A stretch of DNA of 24,057 nt from Verrucomicrobiota bacterium (GTDB lineage Bacteria > Verrucomicrobiota > Verrucomicrobiia > Opitutales > Opitutaceae). This document shows, piece by piece, positions 1 to 6,961 of this stretch (the first letter of the stretch is position 1; every line of letters begins with the position of its first letter). The notes beneath the pieces are model-generated. The model ran no database searches. It saw only the letters and a list, made by a program, of their open reading frames with translations, and was not told the DNA's origin. The position numbers and the translations under genes are program-made. The stretch is from positions 1 to 24,057 of the forward strand of contig JAEZSJ010000154.1 in the NCBI GenBank assembly GCA_023443985.1, written 5' to 3'.

Positions 1-44
1 GGGCGCGCCCCGCAACGTGCTCCCCCTGCGATCCCACCTCGTCG

Positions 45-971
45 ATGAAGGAGAAACTCACTCCGGCCAAACGAAGCCAAAGTCTCGTCGAACTGCTCCG
101 GCGTTCGGACATCTTCCGGGACTACGCGCGTGCATTCCGGGAGACCACCGGACTGCCCTTGGGCATGCGGGCGCTGGACTCCCTGCATCTCGCGATGGGG
201 GATAGCAGGGACCAGAATCCGTTCTGCGTGCTGCTGGGGCAGACCAACCAGTCCTGCGCGGCCTGCCTGAGCATGCGGAAGAAGGTCGAGGAGCAGGCGG
301 GATTGAAGACCAAGACGCTCAAGTGCTTCGCCGGCCTGTGCGAGACCGTGGTCCCGGTGCGGGTGGGGGAGAATACGATCGCCTACCTGCAGACCGGCCA
401 GGTGCTGCTGCAGCAGCCGCAGACCGCCGATTTTTCCCGCATGGCCAGCTCGGTCCTGAAGTGGGGCAGCGAGATCGACGTGAAACGGCTCGAGGAGGCG
501 TACTTCCAGACCCGCGTGTTGTCGCGGAAGCAATACGAGTCGATCGTCCGGCTGCTGGAGATCTTCGCGCAGCACCTCGCGACGCTGAGCAACCAGCTGA
601 TCGTGAAGGACCAGCTCGGCGAATCCCCGATGATCCAGCGGGCGAAGAGCTTCATCGAGGATCACCAGTCCGAGGACCTGCGGCTCAACGAGGTGGCGAA
701 GGCGGTCAACACGAGCGCCTACTACTTCTGCAAGATGTTCAAGCAGGCGACAGGCCTGACTTTCACGAACTACCTCGCCCGGGTGAGGGTTGAGAAGGTG
801 AAGAACCTGCTGCTCAACCCCCACGTGCGGGTGAGCGAGGCGGCGTTCCAGGTGGGCTTCCAGTCGCTCTCGCAGTTCAACCGAGTGTTTCGCAGCATCA
901 CCGGGGAATCGCCGTCGTCGTACCGCGAGCGGGTGCTGGCGGATTCGGTCGCGGGTCTCTCGCCGCGCTGA
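45..971 (+). CDS. AraC-family transcriptional regulator with PocR-like sensor domain
   Basis: Predicted cytoplasmic DNA-binding regulator of 308 residues. The N-terminal part (about 15-185) looks like a PocR ligand-binding domain: it has the clustered cysteines C61, C71, C74, C94 and C99 and the typical FAGLCETVVPV stretch near 95-105. The C-terminal part (about 195-296) is a two-helix-turn-helix AraC domain, with AKAVNTSAYYFCKMFKQ as the first and VSEAAFQVGFQSLSQFNRVF as the second recognition unit, ending in the usual TGESPSSYR. PocR domains are known to sense small organic ligands and often hold cysteines; the ligand here cannot be read from sequence. The ATG at 45 gives a full-length domain and is not preceded by a Shine-Dalgarno sequence. 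The gene is convergent with the next one, 32 nt away, so it is not part of the oxidase operon; its target may lie upstream, outside the window. Confidence 0.9.
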   Translation: MKEKLTPAKRSQSLVELLRRSDIFRDYARAFRETTGLPLGMRALDSLHLAMGDSRDQNPFCVLLGQTNQSCAACLSMRKKVEEQAGLKTKTLKCFAGLCETVVPVRVGENTIAYLQTGQVLLQQPQTADFSRMASSVLKWGSEIDVKRLEEAYFQTRVLSRKQYESIVRLLEIFAQHLATLSNQLIVKDQLGESPMIQRAKSFIEDHQSEDLRLNEVAKAVNTSAYYFCKMFKQATGLTFTNYLARVRVEKVKNLLLNPHVRVSEAAFQVGFQSLSQFNRVFRSITGESPSSYRERVLADSVAGLSPR

Positions 972-1003
972 ACCCCGCAGGGTGCCCCGTCGCCAAGATC
1001 CGG

Positions 1004-1492
1004 CTACCTTGCCGCGGCGCCGACTACGACATGTGCGGCGGGGACCGCCCGCCCGCCGCGGGCGATCTCGGTCTGGCAGGTTGCGCAGAAGTCCCGGATC
1101 TCCTCCGCAGCGAGCCCGTGCAGCTCCGCCTGCATCTCCTGCAGGCATCCCGCATAGGCGGCGGCGTCCAGTTCGGAGCAATGGTCGGCGCCCGCGGCCA
1201 TGACGGTGGGCAACACGCTCGCGGCGACCCGGAAATAGGCGAGGAGGGGATTGAGCCCGCATACGCAACCGATGCCCCGGGGCAGGCGGTTGGTACCGCT
1301 CTCGGGGGCGGGCGTCCGGCAGCGCTGGGCGAGCGCCGCACCGAGATCGTCCAGCGTGTGGTCCATCAGCAGAACCAGCGTGTCGGGGTTGGCGAGCGGG
1401 CTGGTGACGGGCTCGTGGCGAAGCTTCCGTTCCCACGACTGTTTGATCGTGGCGCGTCGGGCGGCAAGCTCGGCGACGAAGCTGCGGTGCAT
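1004..1492 (-). CDS. Cysteine-rich conserved-looking protein of unknown function, divergent from the cbb3 operon
   Basis: I do not recognise a named family. Starting at the ATG at 1492 the product has 162 residues; the frame stays open further upstream, but that part is proline/arginine-rich and looks non-coding. The N-terminal half is helical and contains RATIKQSWERKL followed by EPVTSPLANPDTLV, which reads like a conserved motif. The second half has seven cysteines in the whole chain (C58, C76, C78, C105, C116, C136, C139), including CVCGLNPLLAYF and FCATC. Paired cysteines of this kind could bind a metal or respond to redox state, which is inference. There is no signal peptide or membrane segment. 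It is transcribed away from ccoS across a shared 240-nt control region, so a link to oxidase expression or assembly is plausible but unproven. Confidence 0.72.
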   Translation of the reverse strand: MHRSFVAELAARRATIKQSWERKLRHEPVTSPLANPDTLVLLMDHTLDDLGAALAQRCRTPAPESGTNRLPRGIGCVCGLNPLLAYFRVAASVLPTVMAAGADHCSELDAAAYAGCLQEMQAELHGLAAEEIRDFCATCQTEIARGGRAVPAAHVVVGAAAR

Positions 1493-1732
1493 GGCGCATA
1501 GTGGCACAGCCGGGGGCGCTGGTCGCAGCGTCGATTGGCCAACGCTCCGCATCTTTTGGTTACGCCACCGGGGTGGCGGCGGCTCCTTCCGGGCCGATCC
1601 CGACCCCGCGCACGGGAGCAAATCTTACGTCGTATTACACAAGATCTGCGGAGCGTGGGCAACGCCCGCTGGCTAGGATGCACGCGCCGCCGTTTCACTC
1701 CCGGCGGCCTCGCTACCAACCTCACTCACTCC
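1493..1732. promoter_or_regulatory. Divergent control region between the Cys-rich gene and the cbb3 operon
   Basis: These 240 nt hold no convincing gene, although spurious frames run through it. It contains a relatively AT-rich island at about 1620-1646 that stands out from the surrounding GC-rich sequence, a perfect short dyad CGCCACC-GG-GGTGGCG at 1563-1578, and a near-matching inverted pair at 1535-1555 and 1641-1662. CTAG occurs at 1673-1676 as GGCTAGGAT, 60 nt before the ccoS start, and could be part of a -10-like element. ATCTT (1622-1626) and AAGAT (1641-1645) form a further interrupted dyad. I found no good match to the canonical FNR/FixK box (TTGAT-N4-ATCAA). Which promoter drives which gene is not decided by the sequence. 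Confidence 0.5.
1535..1662. repeat. Imperfect inverted repeat pair (arms 1535-1555 and 1641-1662)
   Basis: The plus strand at 1641-1662 reads AAGATCTGCGGAGCGT then GGGCAA. The minus strand from 1555 down to 1535 reads AAGATGCGGAGCGT then TGGCCAA. The arms share AAGAT, GCGGAGCGT, GGC and AA, and differ by a two-base insertion, one substitution and one single-base insertion. They point in opposite directions, about 85 nt apart, and each faces the gene transcribed on its own strand. They may be matched operator or promoter elements; chance is less likely given roughly 19 shared bases, but I could not run a statistical test. Confidence 0.5.
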
Positions 1733-1960
1733 ATGCCGGTACTCTGGATCACGGTCATCCTGAGCCTGTTGCTGGCGCTCGTGTTCCTCGCGCTGTTCGT
1801 GCAGGAGCATCGGCGCTTCCACTTCGGTTCGCCCGAACGCGCCGCGTTGCTGCCCCTCGAGGAGGACAACGCGAAGCCCGCCGGGCCCGCGAAGCCGCAG
1901 CAGGCCCGCCCGCCCGCGGACCAGCCCGGAACCCCGCCATCCCCCCATCGCACTCCATGA
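1733..1960 (+). CDS. ccoS: cbb3-type cytochrome oxidase assembly protein CcoS
   Basis: Small single-span membrane protein of 75 residues. CcoS proteins are needed in other bacteria for insertion of heme and copper into the CcoN subunit. The N-terminus MPVLWITVILSLLLALVF is a membrane helix, followed by HRRFHFGSPERAALLPLEED, which matches the CcoS pattern of a short cytoplasmic stretch (FDDLEGPAHRILFDDD in classical members). The tail (about 48-75) is rich in Pro, Ala and Lys and is longer than in typical CcoS. The ATG at 1733 was chosen because the helix begins exactly there; the frame is open upstream but lacks sensible protein sequence. The stop overlaps the ccoNO start as ATGA, suggesting translational coupling. 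CcoS is first in this cluster, whereas in proteobacteria it usually ends a ccoGHIS operon. Confidence 0.8.
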   Translation: MPVLWITVILSLLLALVFLALFVQEHRRFHFGSPERAALLPLEEDNAKPAGPAKPQQARPPADQPGTPPSPHRTP

Positions 1961-4347
1961 GTTCGCCCACCTCCGCCCCCACTGGCGCCGACGCGCGTCC
2001 CCGACACCTCATCGAGTACGACGACCAGTCCGTGCGCTGGTTCATGATCGCCGCCATCGTGTGGGGCATCGTGGGCATGGCCGCCGGCGCGCTGGCCGCC
2101 TCGCAGCTGAACTTCTGGCAGATGAACGGGAAGTTCCTCGAGACGCTCACCTTCGGCCTCATCCAGAGCGAAGGGCTGCAATACCTCAGCTTCGGCCGGC
2201 TCCGGCCGCTGCACACCAACGCCGTGATCTTTGCGTTCGTGGGCAACATGATGTTCGCTGGCATCTACTACTCGACGCAGCGCCTCTGTCGCTGCCGCAC
2301 GGCGTGCGACTTCCTCACGAAGCTGCACTTCTGGGGCTGGAACCTGATCATCGTCGCCGCCGCCATCACACTCCCCGCCGGGCTCACGCGCGGCAAGGAG
2401 TACGCCGAGCTCATCTGGCCCATCAACATCGCCGTCGCCCTGATCTGGGTCGTCTTCGCGATCAACTTCTTCTGGACGCTGGCCCGGCGCAACGAGCCCA
2501 CGCTCTACGTCGCCATCTGGTTCTACATCGCGACGATCCTCACGGTGGCGATGCTCTACATCGTCAACCATCTCTCGATCCCGACCTCGCTGCTGCACAG
2601 CTACCCGCTCTTCGGCGGCGTGCAGGACGCCCTGGTGCAATGGTGGTATGGGCACAACGCCGTGGCGTTCTTCCTCACCACGCCGATCCTCGGCATCATG
2701 TACTACTTCATGCCGAAGGCGGCGGAGCGACCGGTGTACTCGTATCGCCTCTCGGTGATCCATTTCTGGTCGCTGGTCTTCGTGTACATCTGGGCCGGCC
2801 CGCACCACCTGCTGAACACCGCGCTGCCCGCCTGGCTGCAGTTCCTCGGCATGCTCTTCAGCCTCATGCTCTGGGCCCCGTCGTGGGGCGGCATGCTCAA
2901 CGGCCTGCTCACCCTCCGCGGCGCCTGGCACAAGCTCCGCACCGACCCGGTGCTGAAGTTCCTCGCCGCGGGCGTGACGTTCTACGGCATGGCGACCTTC
3001 GAGGGCCCGCTGCTCTCGATCCGCTCCGTGAACGCGGTGGGCCACTACAGCGACTGGATCATCGGCCACGTGCACGCCGGCGCGCTCGGCTGGAACGGCC
3101 TCATGGCTGCCGGCATGTTCTACTGGTTGGCCCCACGCCTCTGGAACACCCCGCTGCACTCCACCAAGCTCGCCGATCTCCACTTCTGGTTGGCGATGGT
3201 CGGCATCCTTTTCTACGTCGGCGCGATGTGGACCTCGGGCATCACGCAGGGCCTCAACCTGCTCGCCACCACCGACAACGGCACGACGCTCGCGTACCCG
3301 ATCTTCACCGAGACGCTGAAGGCGATCCGCCCGATGATGCTCTTCCGGCTGGTCGGCGGCCTCCTGTACCTCGGCGGCTTCGTGCTGCTGGCCTACAACA
3401 TCTGGCGCACGGCCCGCGCCGGCCAGCCGGTGAACGGCACCACCGAGATCCACCCGGCCGAGCACACGGTCTGGGCGCCGCTGGGGGCGATCCGCACGTT
3501 CCTCAATCCGCCGATCCTCGTCTGCGGCTTCGCCTTCGTCTTCGGCTTCCTCTGGCTGTTCGGCAACGATCTGGCGCGCCTGGTCGCGGTCTTCGGCCTG
3601 ATCACCACCATCGTCGTCGGTTACGCCCATTTCCTCGCGAAGGGCACCAGCTGGGCCGCCTGGTACGACCAGCTGCTCGCCAACGCGATCCCGTTCTCGA
3701 TCCTCACCTTCGCCGCCGCCGCAATCGGCGGCGTGGCCCAGATCCTGCCGACCGTCCTGGCCTACCGGCCGGAGAACATCGAGGATCGCATCCAGATTCC
3801 CTACACGCCGCTCGAGCTCGCGGGCCGCGACATCTACATCCGCGAGGGCTGCTACAACTGCCATTCCCAGATGATCCGCACTCTCGTGCCGGATGTCCTC
3901 CGCTACGGCGACTACTCCCGCCTGGGCGAATCCGTCTTCGACCACCCGTTCCAGTGGGGTTCGCGCCGCACGGGTCCCGACCTCGCGCGGGTGGGGGGCA
4001 AGTACAACAACGCGTGGCACTACGACCACACGCTCGATCCGCGCAGTGTGAACTCCGACTCCAACATGCCCTCCTTCCCGTGGCTTGCCGAGCAGGAGAC
4101 GGACATCGCGGCGCTGCCGGCGAAGCTCCGCGTGCAACGCCTGATCGGCGTGCCCTATCCGGAGATGGCTGAGGACGAGATCCGGACCGCCTGCGAGCAG
4201 CAGGCGCGGCGGATCGCGCTCGATCTGCGCAACTCCGGCAAGCTGATCGCGCCGGACAAGGAACTCGTCGCGGTGATCGCCTACCTACAGAAGCTCGGGC
4301 AGTCGCAACCCGTCGGCGAGACCGCCGCCGTGGGGACGGGCAACTGA
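1957..4347 (+). CDS. ccoNO: Fused cbb3-type cytochrome c oxidase subunits I and II (CcoN-CcoO)
   Basis: Catalytic core of a high-affinity proton-pumping terminal oxidase in the inner membrane, 796 residues. Residues about 25-490 are CcoN, a 12-helix heme-copper subunit. Candidate metal ligands are H86 (RPLHTN, low-spin heme), H233 (WWYGHN), H283-H284 (GPHHLL) for the copper site, and H371/H373 (GHVHAG) for the hemes. After two extra hydrophobic segments (about 509-535 and 541-560) comes a CcoO-type anchor (about 578-602) and a c-type domain with one heme motif, CYNCH at 632-636, then FDHPFQWGSRRTGPDLARVG and NMPSFPW, typical of CcoO; the Met in NMPSF is the expected axial ligand. Separate ccoN and ccoO genes are the classical state; fusion is known in some Bacteroidota and Verrucomicrobiota. 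The start overlaps the ccoS stop. Confidence 0.97.
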   Translation: MSSPTSAPTGADARPRHLIEYDDQSVRWFMIAAIVWGIVGMAAGALAASQLNFWQMNGKFLETLTFGLIQSEGLQYLSFGRLRPLHTNAVIFAFVGNMMFAGIYYSTQRLCRCRTACDFLTKLHFWGWNLIIVAAAITLPAGLTRGKEYAELIWPINIAVALIWVVFAINFFWTLARRNEPTLYVAIWFYIATILTVAMLYIVNHLSIPTSLLHSYPLFGGVQDALVQWWYGHNAVAFFLTTPILGIMYYFMPKAAERPVYSYRLSVIHFWSLVFVYIWAGPHHLLNTALPAWLQFLGMLFSLMLWAPSWGGMLNGLLTLRGAWHKLRTDPVLKFLAAGVTFYGMATFEGPLLSIRSVNAVGHYSDWIIGHVHAGALGWNGLMAAGMFYWLAPRLWNTPLHSTKLADLHFWLAMVGILFYVGAMWTSGITQGLNLLATTDNGTTLAYPIFTETLKAIRPMMLFRLVGGLLYLGGFVLLAYNIWRTARAGQPVNGTTEIHPAEHTVWAPLGAIRTFLNPPILVCGFAFVFGFLWLFGNDLARLVAVFGLITTIVVGYAHFLAKGTSWAAWYDQLLANAIPFSILTFAAAAIGGVAQILPTVLAYRPENIEDRIQIPYTPLELAGRDIYIREGCYNCHSQMIRTLVPDVLRYGDYSRLGESVFDHPFQWGSRRTGPDLARVGGKYNNAWHYDHTLDPRSVNSDSNMPSFPWLAEQETDIAALPAKLRVQRLIGVPYPEMAEDEIRTACEQQARRIALDLRNSGKLIAPDKELVAVIAYLQKLGQSQPVGETAAVGTGN

Positions 4348-4403
4348 CACGGCTGCGCCGCGCCCGCCGCAACATCCCGCATCGCTCCGCCGCCCCTTTC
4401 CCC

Positions 4404-4661
4404 ATGTTCCGCCGCCTGATCATCGAGCATTGGCAGACCTCGCTGGCGCTCGGCCTCTTCGGCCTGAGTCTGCTCGGGACCCTGTTGATGTACCTGTACG
4501 CCTTCCATCTCCCGCGCGAGAAGGCCGCCCGGCGCGCCGCCATGGCCCTCGGGCAGACCCCCGAGATCCCGGTGCCGGCGCAGCGCCGGTCGTCCGGAGC
4601 ATCGGCCGCGCCGAGCGCTTCCCCCCGCTGCGATTCCCACCCGCCCCCGCTTTGCCCATGA
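4404..4661 (+). CDS. ccoQ: CcoQ/FixQ-like small membrane subunit of cbb3 oxidase
   Basis: Small protein of 85 residues with one transmembrane helix (about 13-34, LALGLFGLSLLGTLLMYLYA) followed by a basic cytoplasmic segment, as in CcoQ, which stabilises the cbb3 complex. The position between ccoNO and ccoP is the classical CcoQ place. Classical CcoQ is about 50-60 residues; here the part after about residue 50 is low-complexity, rich in Pro and Ser, and is probably dispensable. The ATG at 4404 follows a pyrimidine-rich stretch (CCCCTTTCCCC) rather than a Shine-Dalgarno sequence, and the stop overlaps the ccoP start as ATGA. The assignment rests mainly on helix plus gene order, since CcoQ is poorly conserved. 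Confidence 0.75.
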   Translation: MFRRLIIEHWQTSLALGLFGLSLLGTLLMYLYAFHLPREKAARRAAMALGQTPEIPVPAQRRSSGASAAPSASPRCDSHPPPLCP

Positions 4662-5251
4662 GCTCCGCCCCCGCCCAGCCGCCGCACCACGAGGACAACC
4701 TCCGGCCGCACTCCTACGACGGTATCCAGGAATTCGACAAGCGACTGCCGAACTGGTGGCTGCTCACCCTCTACGGTGCGATCGCCTTCGCGATCGCCTA
4801 CTGGTTCGTCCACTACGAATCCACCCTCGTCCTCCCGGACGGCGACCGCGTGCACCGGGAGATCGAGCGGATCGAGGCGGTGAAGCTCGCCGCCATGGTC
4901 GACAAGCTCAACGACCCGTACCTCTGGCAGGCGTCGCGCAACGCCGCGGTGGTGGCCAATGGCGCCGCGACCTACAAGAACGTCTGCCTTGCCTGCCATG
5001 CCCCGGGGCTGAAGGGGCGGATGGATGATCCCCGCTACATCGGCGCCAACCTCGCCGACAACGCCTGGCTCCACGGCGGCACGCCCACCGAGATCTTCAA
5101 CACCGTGAAGAACGGCTTCATGGCGCGCGGCATGCCCCCGCGCGGCGGCCAGCCGTTGAGCGATCTGGCGCTGGTCGAGGTCGTCGCGTTCGTGCTGAGC
5201 CACCACCAGGAAGGCGAGCCGATCACGGTCGAACCGCCGCCGGCGCAATGA
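4658..5251 (+). CDS. ccoP: cbb3-type cytochrome c oxidase subunit III, one-heme CcoP
   Basis: Membrane-anchored cytochrome c that takes electrons from the periplasmic donor and passes them to CcoO. Of 197 residues, 22-57 are a clear FixP N-terminal anchor: YDGIQEFDKRLPNWW followed by one membrane helix (LLTLYGAIAFAIAYWFV). The periplasmic domain carries a single heme motif, CLACH at 110-114, with M159 in GMPPRGG as likely axial ligand. Classical CcoP is about 300 residues with two CxxCH motifs; this protein has only one and is correspondingly short, with no second motif in any frame downstream, so this is a natural one-heme form rather than a frameshift. It ends with a Pro/Glu-rich tail. The start overlaps the ccoQ stop as ATGA, so it is probably translationally coupled. 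Confidence 0.93.
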   Translation: MSSAPAQPPHHEDNLRPHSYDGIQEFDKRLPNWWLLTLYGAIAFAIAYWFVHYESTLVLPDGDRVHREIERIEAVKLAAMVDKLNDPYLWQASRNAAVVANGAATYKNVCLACHAPGLKGRMDDPRYIGANLADNAWLHGGTPTEIFNTVKNGFMARGMPPRGGQPLSDLALVEVVAFVLSHHQEGEPITVEPPPAQ

Positions 5252-5285
5252 GTGCGGATCCGGTCTGCGGCGGGCGGGCTTCGGC

Positions 5286-5319
5286 GCGAACTTTCCTTCG
5301 CCGGGTTCGCTGCTAGCCT
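5286..5319 (+). promoter_or_regulatory. Possible promoter/operator upstream of ccoG
   Basis: The 94-nt gap between ccoP and ccoG holds a perfect short dyad GCGAA-CTTTCC-TTCGC (5286-5301) directly followed by CGCTGCTAGCCT (5308-5319). CTAG is very rare in this window and here lies 33 nt before the ccoG start, so TAGCCT could act as a -10-like element. No convincing -35 hexamer is seen. The dyad could be an operator or a weak attenuator. Low confidence; the gene could also simply be read through from ccoP. Confidence 0.3.
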
Positions 5320-5345
5320 CCGCCCGGCCCCGCCTTTCCCGCACC

Positions 5346-6773
5346 ATGTCCGCCCGTCCCAGTCTCGACTCTGTCACCACGATCAACGACGACGGTTCGC
5401 GCCTCTTCCTCCACCCGGCCGACACCCGCGGCCGCTGGACGACCGCCCGCCGGGTGGTCGCATGGGCGCTGATCGTGGTCTATGTCCTCCTGCCGTGGAT
5501 CAAGATCGGCGGCTACCCGGCGGTCTTCCTCGATGTGGCGGAGCGGCGTTTCCACCTCTTCGGCTGGACGGTGGCCTCGCAGGAGCTCTGGTTGCTGTTC
5601 TTCCTCATCACGGGTGTGGGCTTTGCGCTGTTCTTCGTCACCGCGCTGCTCGGGCGCGTGTGGTGCGGCTGGGCCTGCCCGCAGACCGTGTTTCTCGAGT
5701 TCGTCTTCCGCGCGATCGAGCGCCTGCTCGACGGCGATGCGCCCGCCCGCCGCCGTCTCGACGCCGCGCCTTGGGATACCCGCAAGACGGTGAAGCGGAT
5801 CGTCAAACATGGGCTGTTCCTCGTCTGCTCGGCGCTGATCGCGCACCTGTTCCTCGCGTATTTCGTCTCGCTGCCCGAGCTGTACCGCATGATCACCAGC
5901 GCGCCCACGGCGCACTGGGGGCTGTTCCTCTTCATGCTGGTCTCGAGCGGACTGCTCTACGGCAACTTCGCCTGGTTCCGGGAGCAGCTGTGCATCGTGA
6001 TCTGTCCCTACGGCCGCCTCCAATCGGCGCTGGTCGACGACCATTCGCTGGTGGTGGGCTATGATGCGAAACGGGGCGAGCCGCGTCGCGGTTCGCCCGC
6101 GGCCGCTCCCGCCCAGGCCGGGGATTGCATCGACTGCCTCCGGTGTGTCCAAGTTTGCCCCACGGGCATCGACATCCGCCAGGGCCTGCAGATGGAGTGT
6201 CTGGCCTGCACCGCCTGCATCGACGCCTGCGATGATGTGATGGTGCGGCTCCGCAAGCCGCGCGGGCTCGTCCGCTACGACTCGCTCACGAACTTCGCCG
6301 GCGGTCGCACCCGTTGGCTCCGCCCGCGCACGATCCTCTATGCCGTGCTCCTGTGCGTCGGTGCGGCCATGCTGTTGACGACGGTCGGCCGGGTGAAACC
6401 GGCCGCCTTCGATGCGATGCGCATGCCCGGGGGCGCCTATTTCGTGGAGGCGGAAGCCGTGCGCAACCAGCTGCTCGTCCGCCTCACAAACAAGACCGCC
6501 GCGCCGCGCCGGTTCCAGCTCGATGTCGCGGACGCTCCGGCGGAGTTGGTGGCGACGGGCACCGGCGAGGACTTCTCGGTCGCGCCGATGGCGGAGGAAC
6601 TGCACACGGTCGTGTTGCGCCTGCCGCGGAGCGCGTATCGGGGGCGGTTCCGCTTCCGGATTGTCGCGGAGGATCTCGAGGGCGGGTACTCGATCGCCAA
6701 GGCGCTCGATTTTCTGGGGCCCGATCCGAAGCTGCTCGACGAGGGGTACTGGCGTGAGAAACCCGCTCCATGA
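5346..6773 (+). CDS. ccoG: Cytochrome c oxidase accessory protein CcoG (RdxA/FixG)
   Basis: Membrane-bound polyferredoxin, 475 residues, required for cbb3 oxidase maturation; CcoG proteins have been reported to reduce Cu(II) for delivery to the oxidase. Membrane helices are near 38-60, 78-100, 153-175, 193-212 and 335-355. The first loop has WCGWACPQTVFLEF (around 103-116) and a later loop has CPYGRLQ. The two 4Fe-4S clusters are held by C261, C264, C267, C271 (CIDCLRCVQVCP) and C285, C288, C291, C295 (CLACTACIDAC). The last 110 residues form the FixG C-terminal beta-rich domain. Length is normal for the family. The ATG at 5346 follows a C/T-rich leader without Shine-Dalgarno. It follows ccoP after 94 nt and overlaps the next small gene by 20 nt. 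Confidence 0.96.
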   Translation: MSARPSLDSVTTINDDGSRLFLHPADTRGRWTTARRVVAWALIVVYVLLPWIKIGGYPAVFLDVAERRFHLFGWTVASQELWLLFFLITGVGFALFFVTALLGRVWCGWACPQTVFLEFVFRAIERLLDGDAPARRRLDAAPWDTRKTVKRIVKHGLFLVCSALIAHLFLAYFVSLPELYRMITSAPTAHWGLFLFMLVSSGLLYGNFAWFREQLCIVICPYGRLQSALVDDHSLVVGYDAKRGEPRRGSPAAAPAQAGDCIDCLRCVQVCPTGIDIRQGLQMECLACTACIDACDDVMVRLRKPRGLVRYDSLTNFAGGRTRWLRPRTILYAVLLCVGAAMLLTTVGRVKPAAFDAMRMPGGAYFVEAEAVRNQLLVRLTNKTAAPRRFQLDVADAPAELVATGTGEDFSVAPMAEELHTVVLRLPRSAYRGRFRFRIVAEDLEGGYSIAKALDFLGPDPKLLDEGYWREKPAP

Positions 6774-6903
6774 CCGCCCCTGGCTCCTGATCGTCGGTGC
6801 GCTGGCCCTGTTCGTGGCCGCATGGACGGTCTTCGTGGTGGTCGCCCAGCGGCACCGCCCGGAATCGGTGCCGGTCATCTCGCGGCCGCCGGCGCGCGAA
6901 TGA
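6754..6903 (+). CDS. Small single-span membrane protein at the end of the cbb3 cluster (FixH-position)
   Basis: Candidate 49-residue protein starting at GTG 6754, which overlaps the ccoG end by 20 nt. It reads MRNPLHDRPWLL, then a membrane helix (about 10-31, ending FVVVAQ), then a short basic tail RHRPESVPVISRPPARE. The gene position is where fixH/ccoH sits in many species, and the N-terminal proline-tryptophan before a helix is FixH-like, but the extracytoplasmic FixH domain is missing, so I do not assign the name. The only nearby ATG (6770, out of frame) gives a six-residue dead end, so GTG is the best start. Clean membrane-protein composition in the right frame supports it as real. Confidence 0.6.
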   Translation: MRNPLHDRPWLLIVGALALFVAAWTVFVVVAQRHRPESVPVISRPPARE

Positions 6904-6961
6904 GAGTGGCGTATCTGATGCGCGCTTGCCTCCGTACCCAGAGACCGGCTTCATCGTTCGC

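Noticed and set aside
1501..1956. N-terminal extension of CcoNO by 152 residues
   Set aside because: The extension overlaps the real ccoS gene and the control region and has no membrane or domain character. The ATGA junction at 1957 fits better.
1726..4137. Minus-strand open frame of 803 codons
   Set aside because: Antisense to ccoS and ccoNO. The translation is low-complexity (Glu, Arg, His, Asp) and has no domain, in contrast to the clear oxidase motifs on the plus strand.
4658..5251. Frameshift or truncation in ccoP
   Set aside because: The one-heme product has a complete anchor, one intact cytochrome domain with Met ligand, and a natural end. I saw no remnant of a second CxxCH domain in the 94 nt before ccoG.
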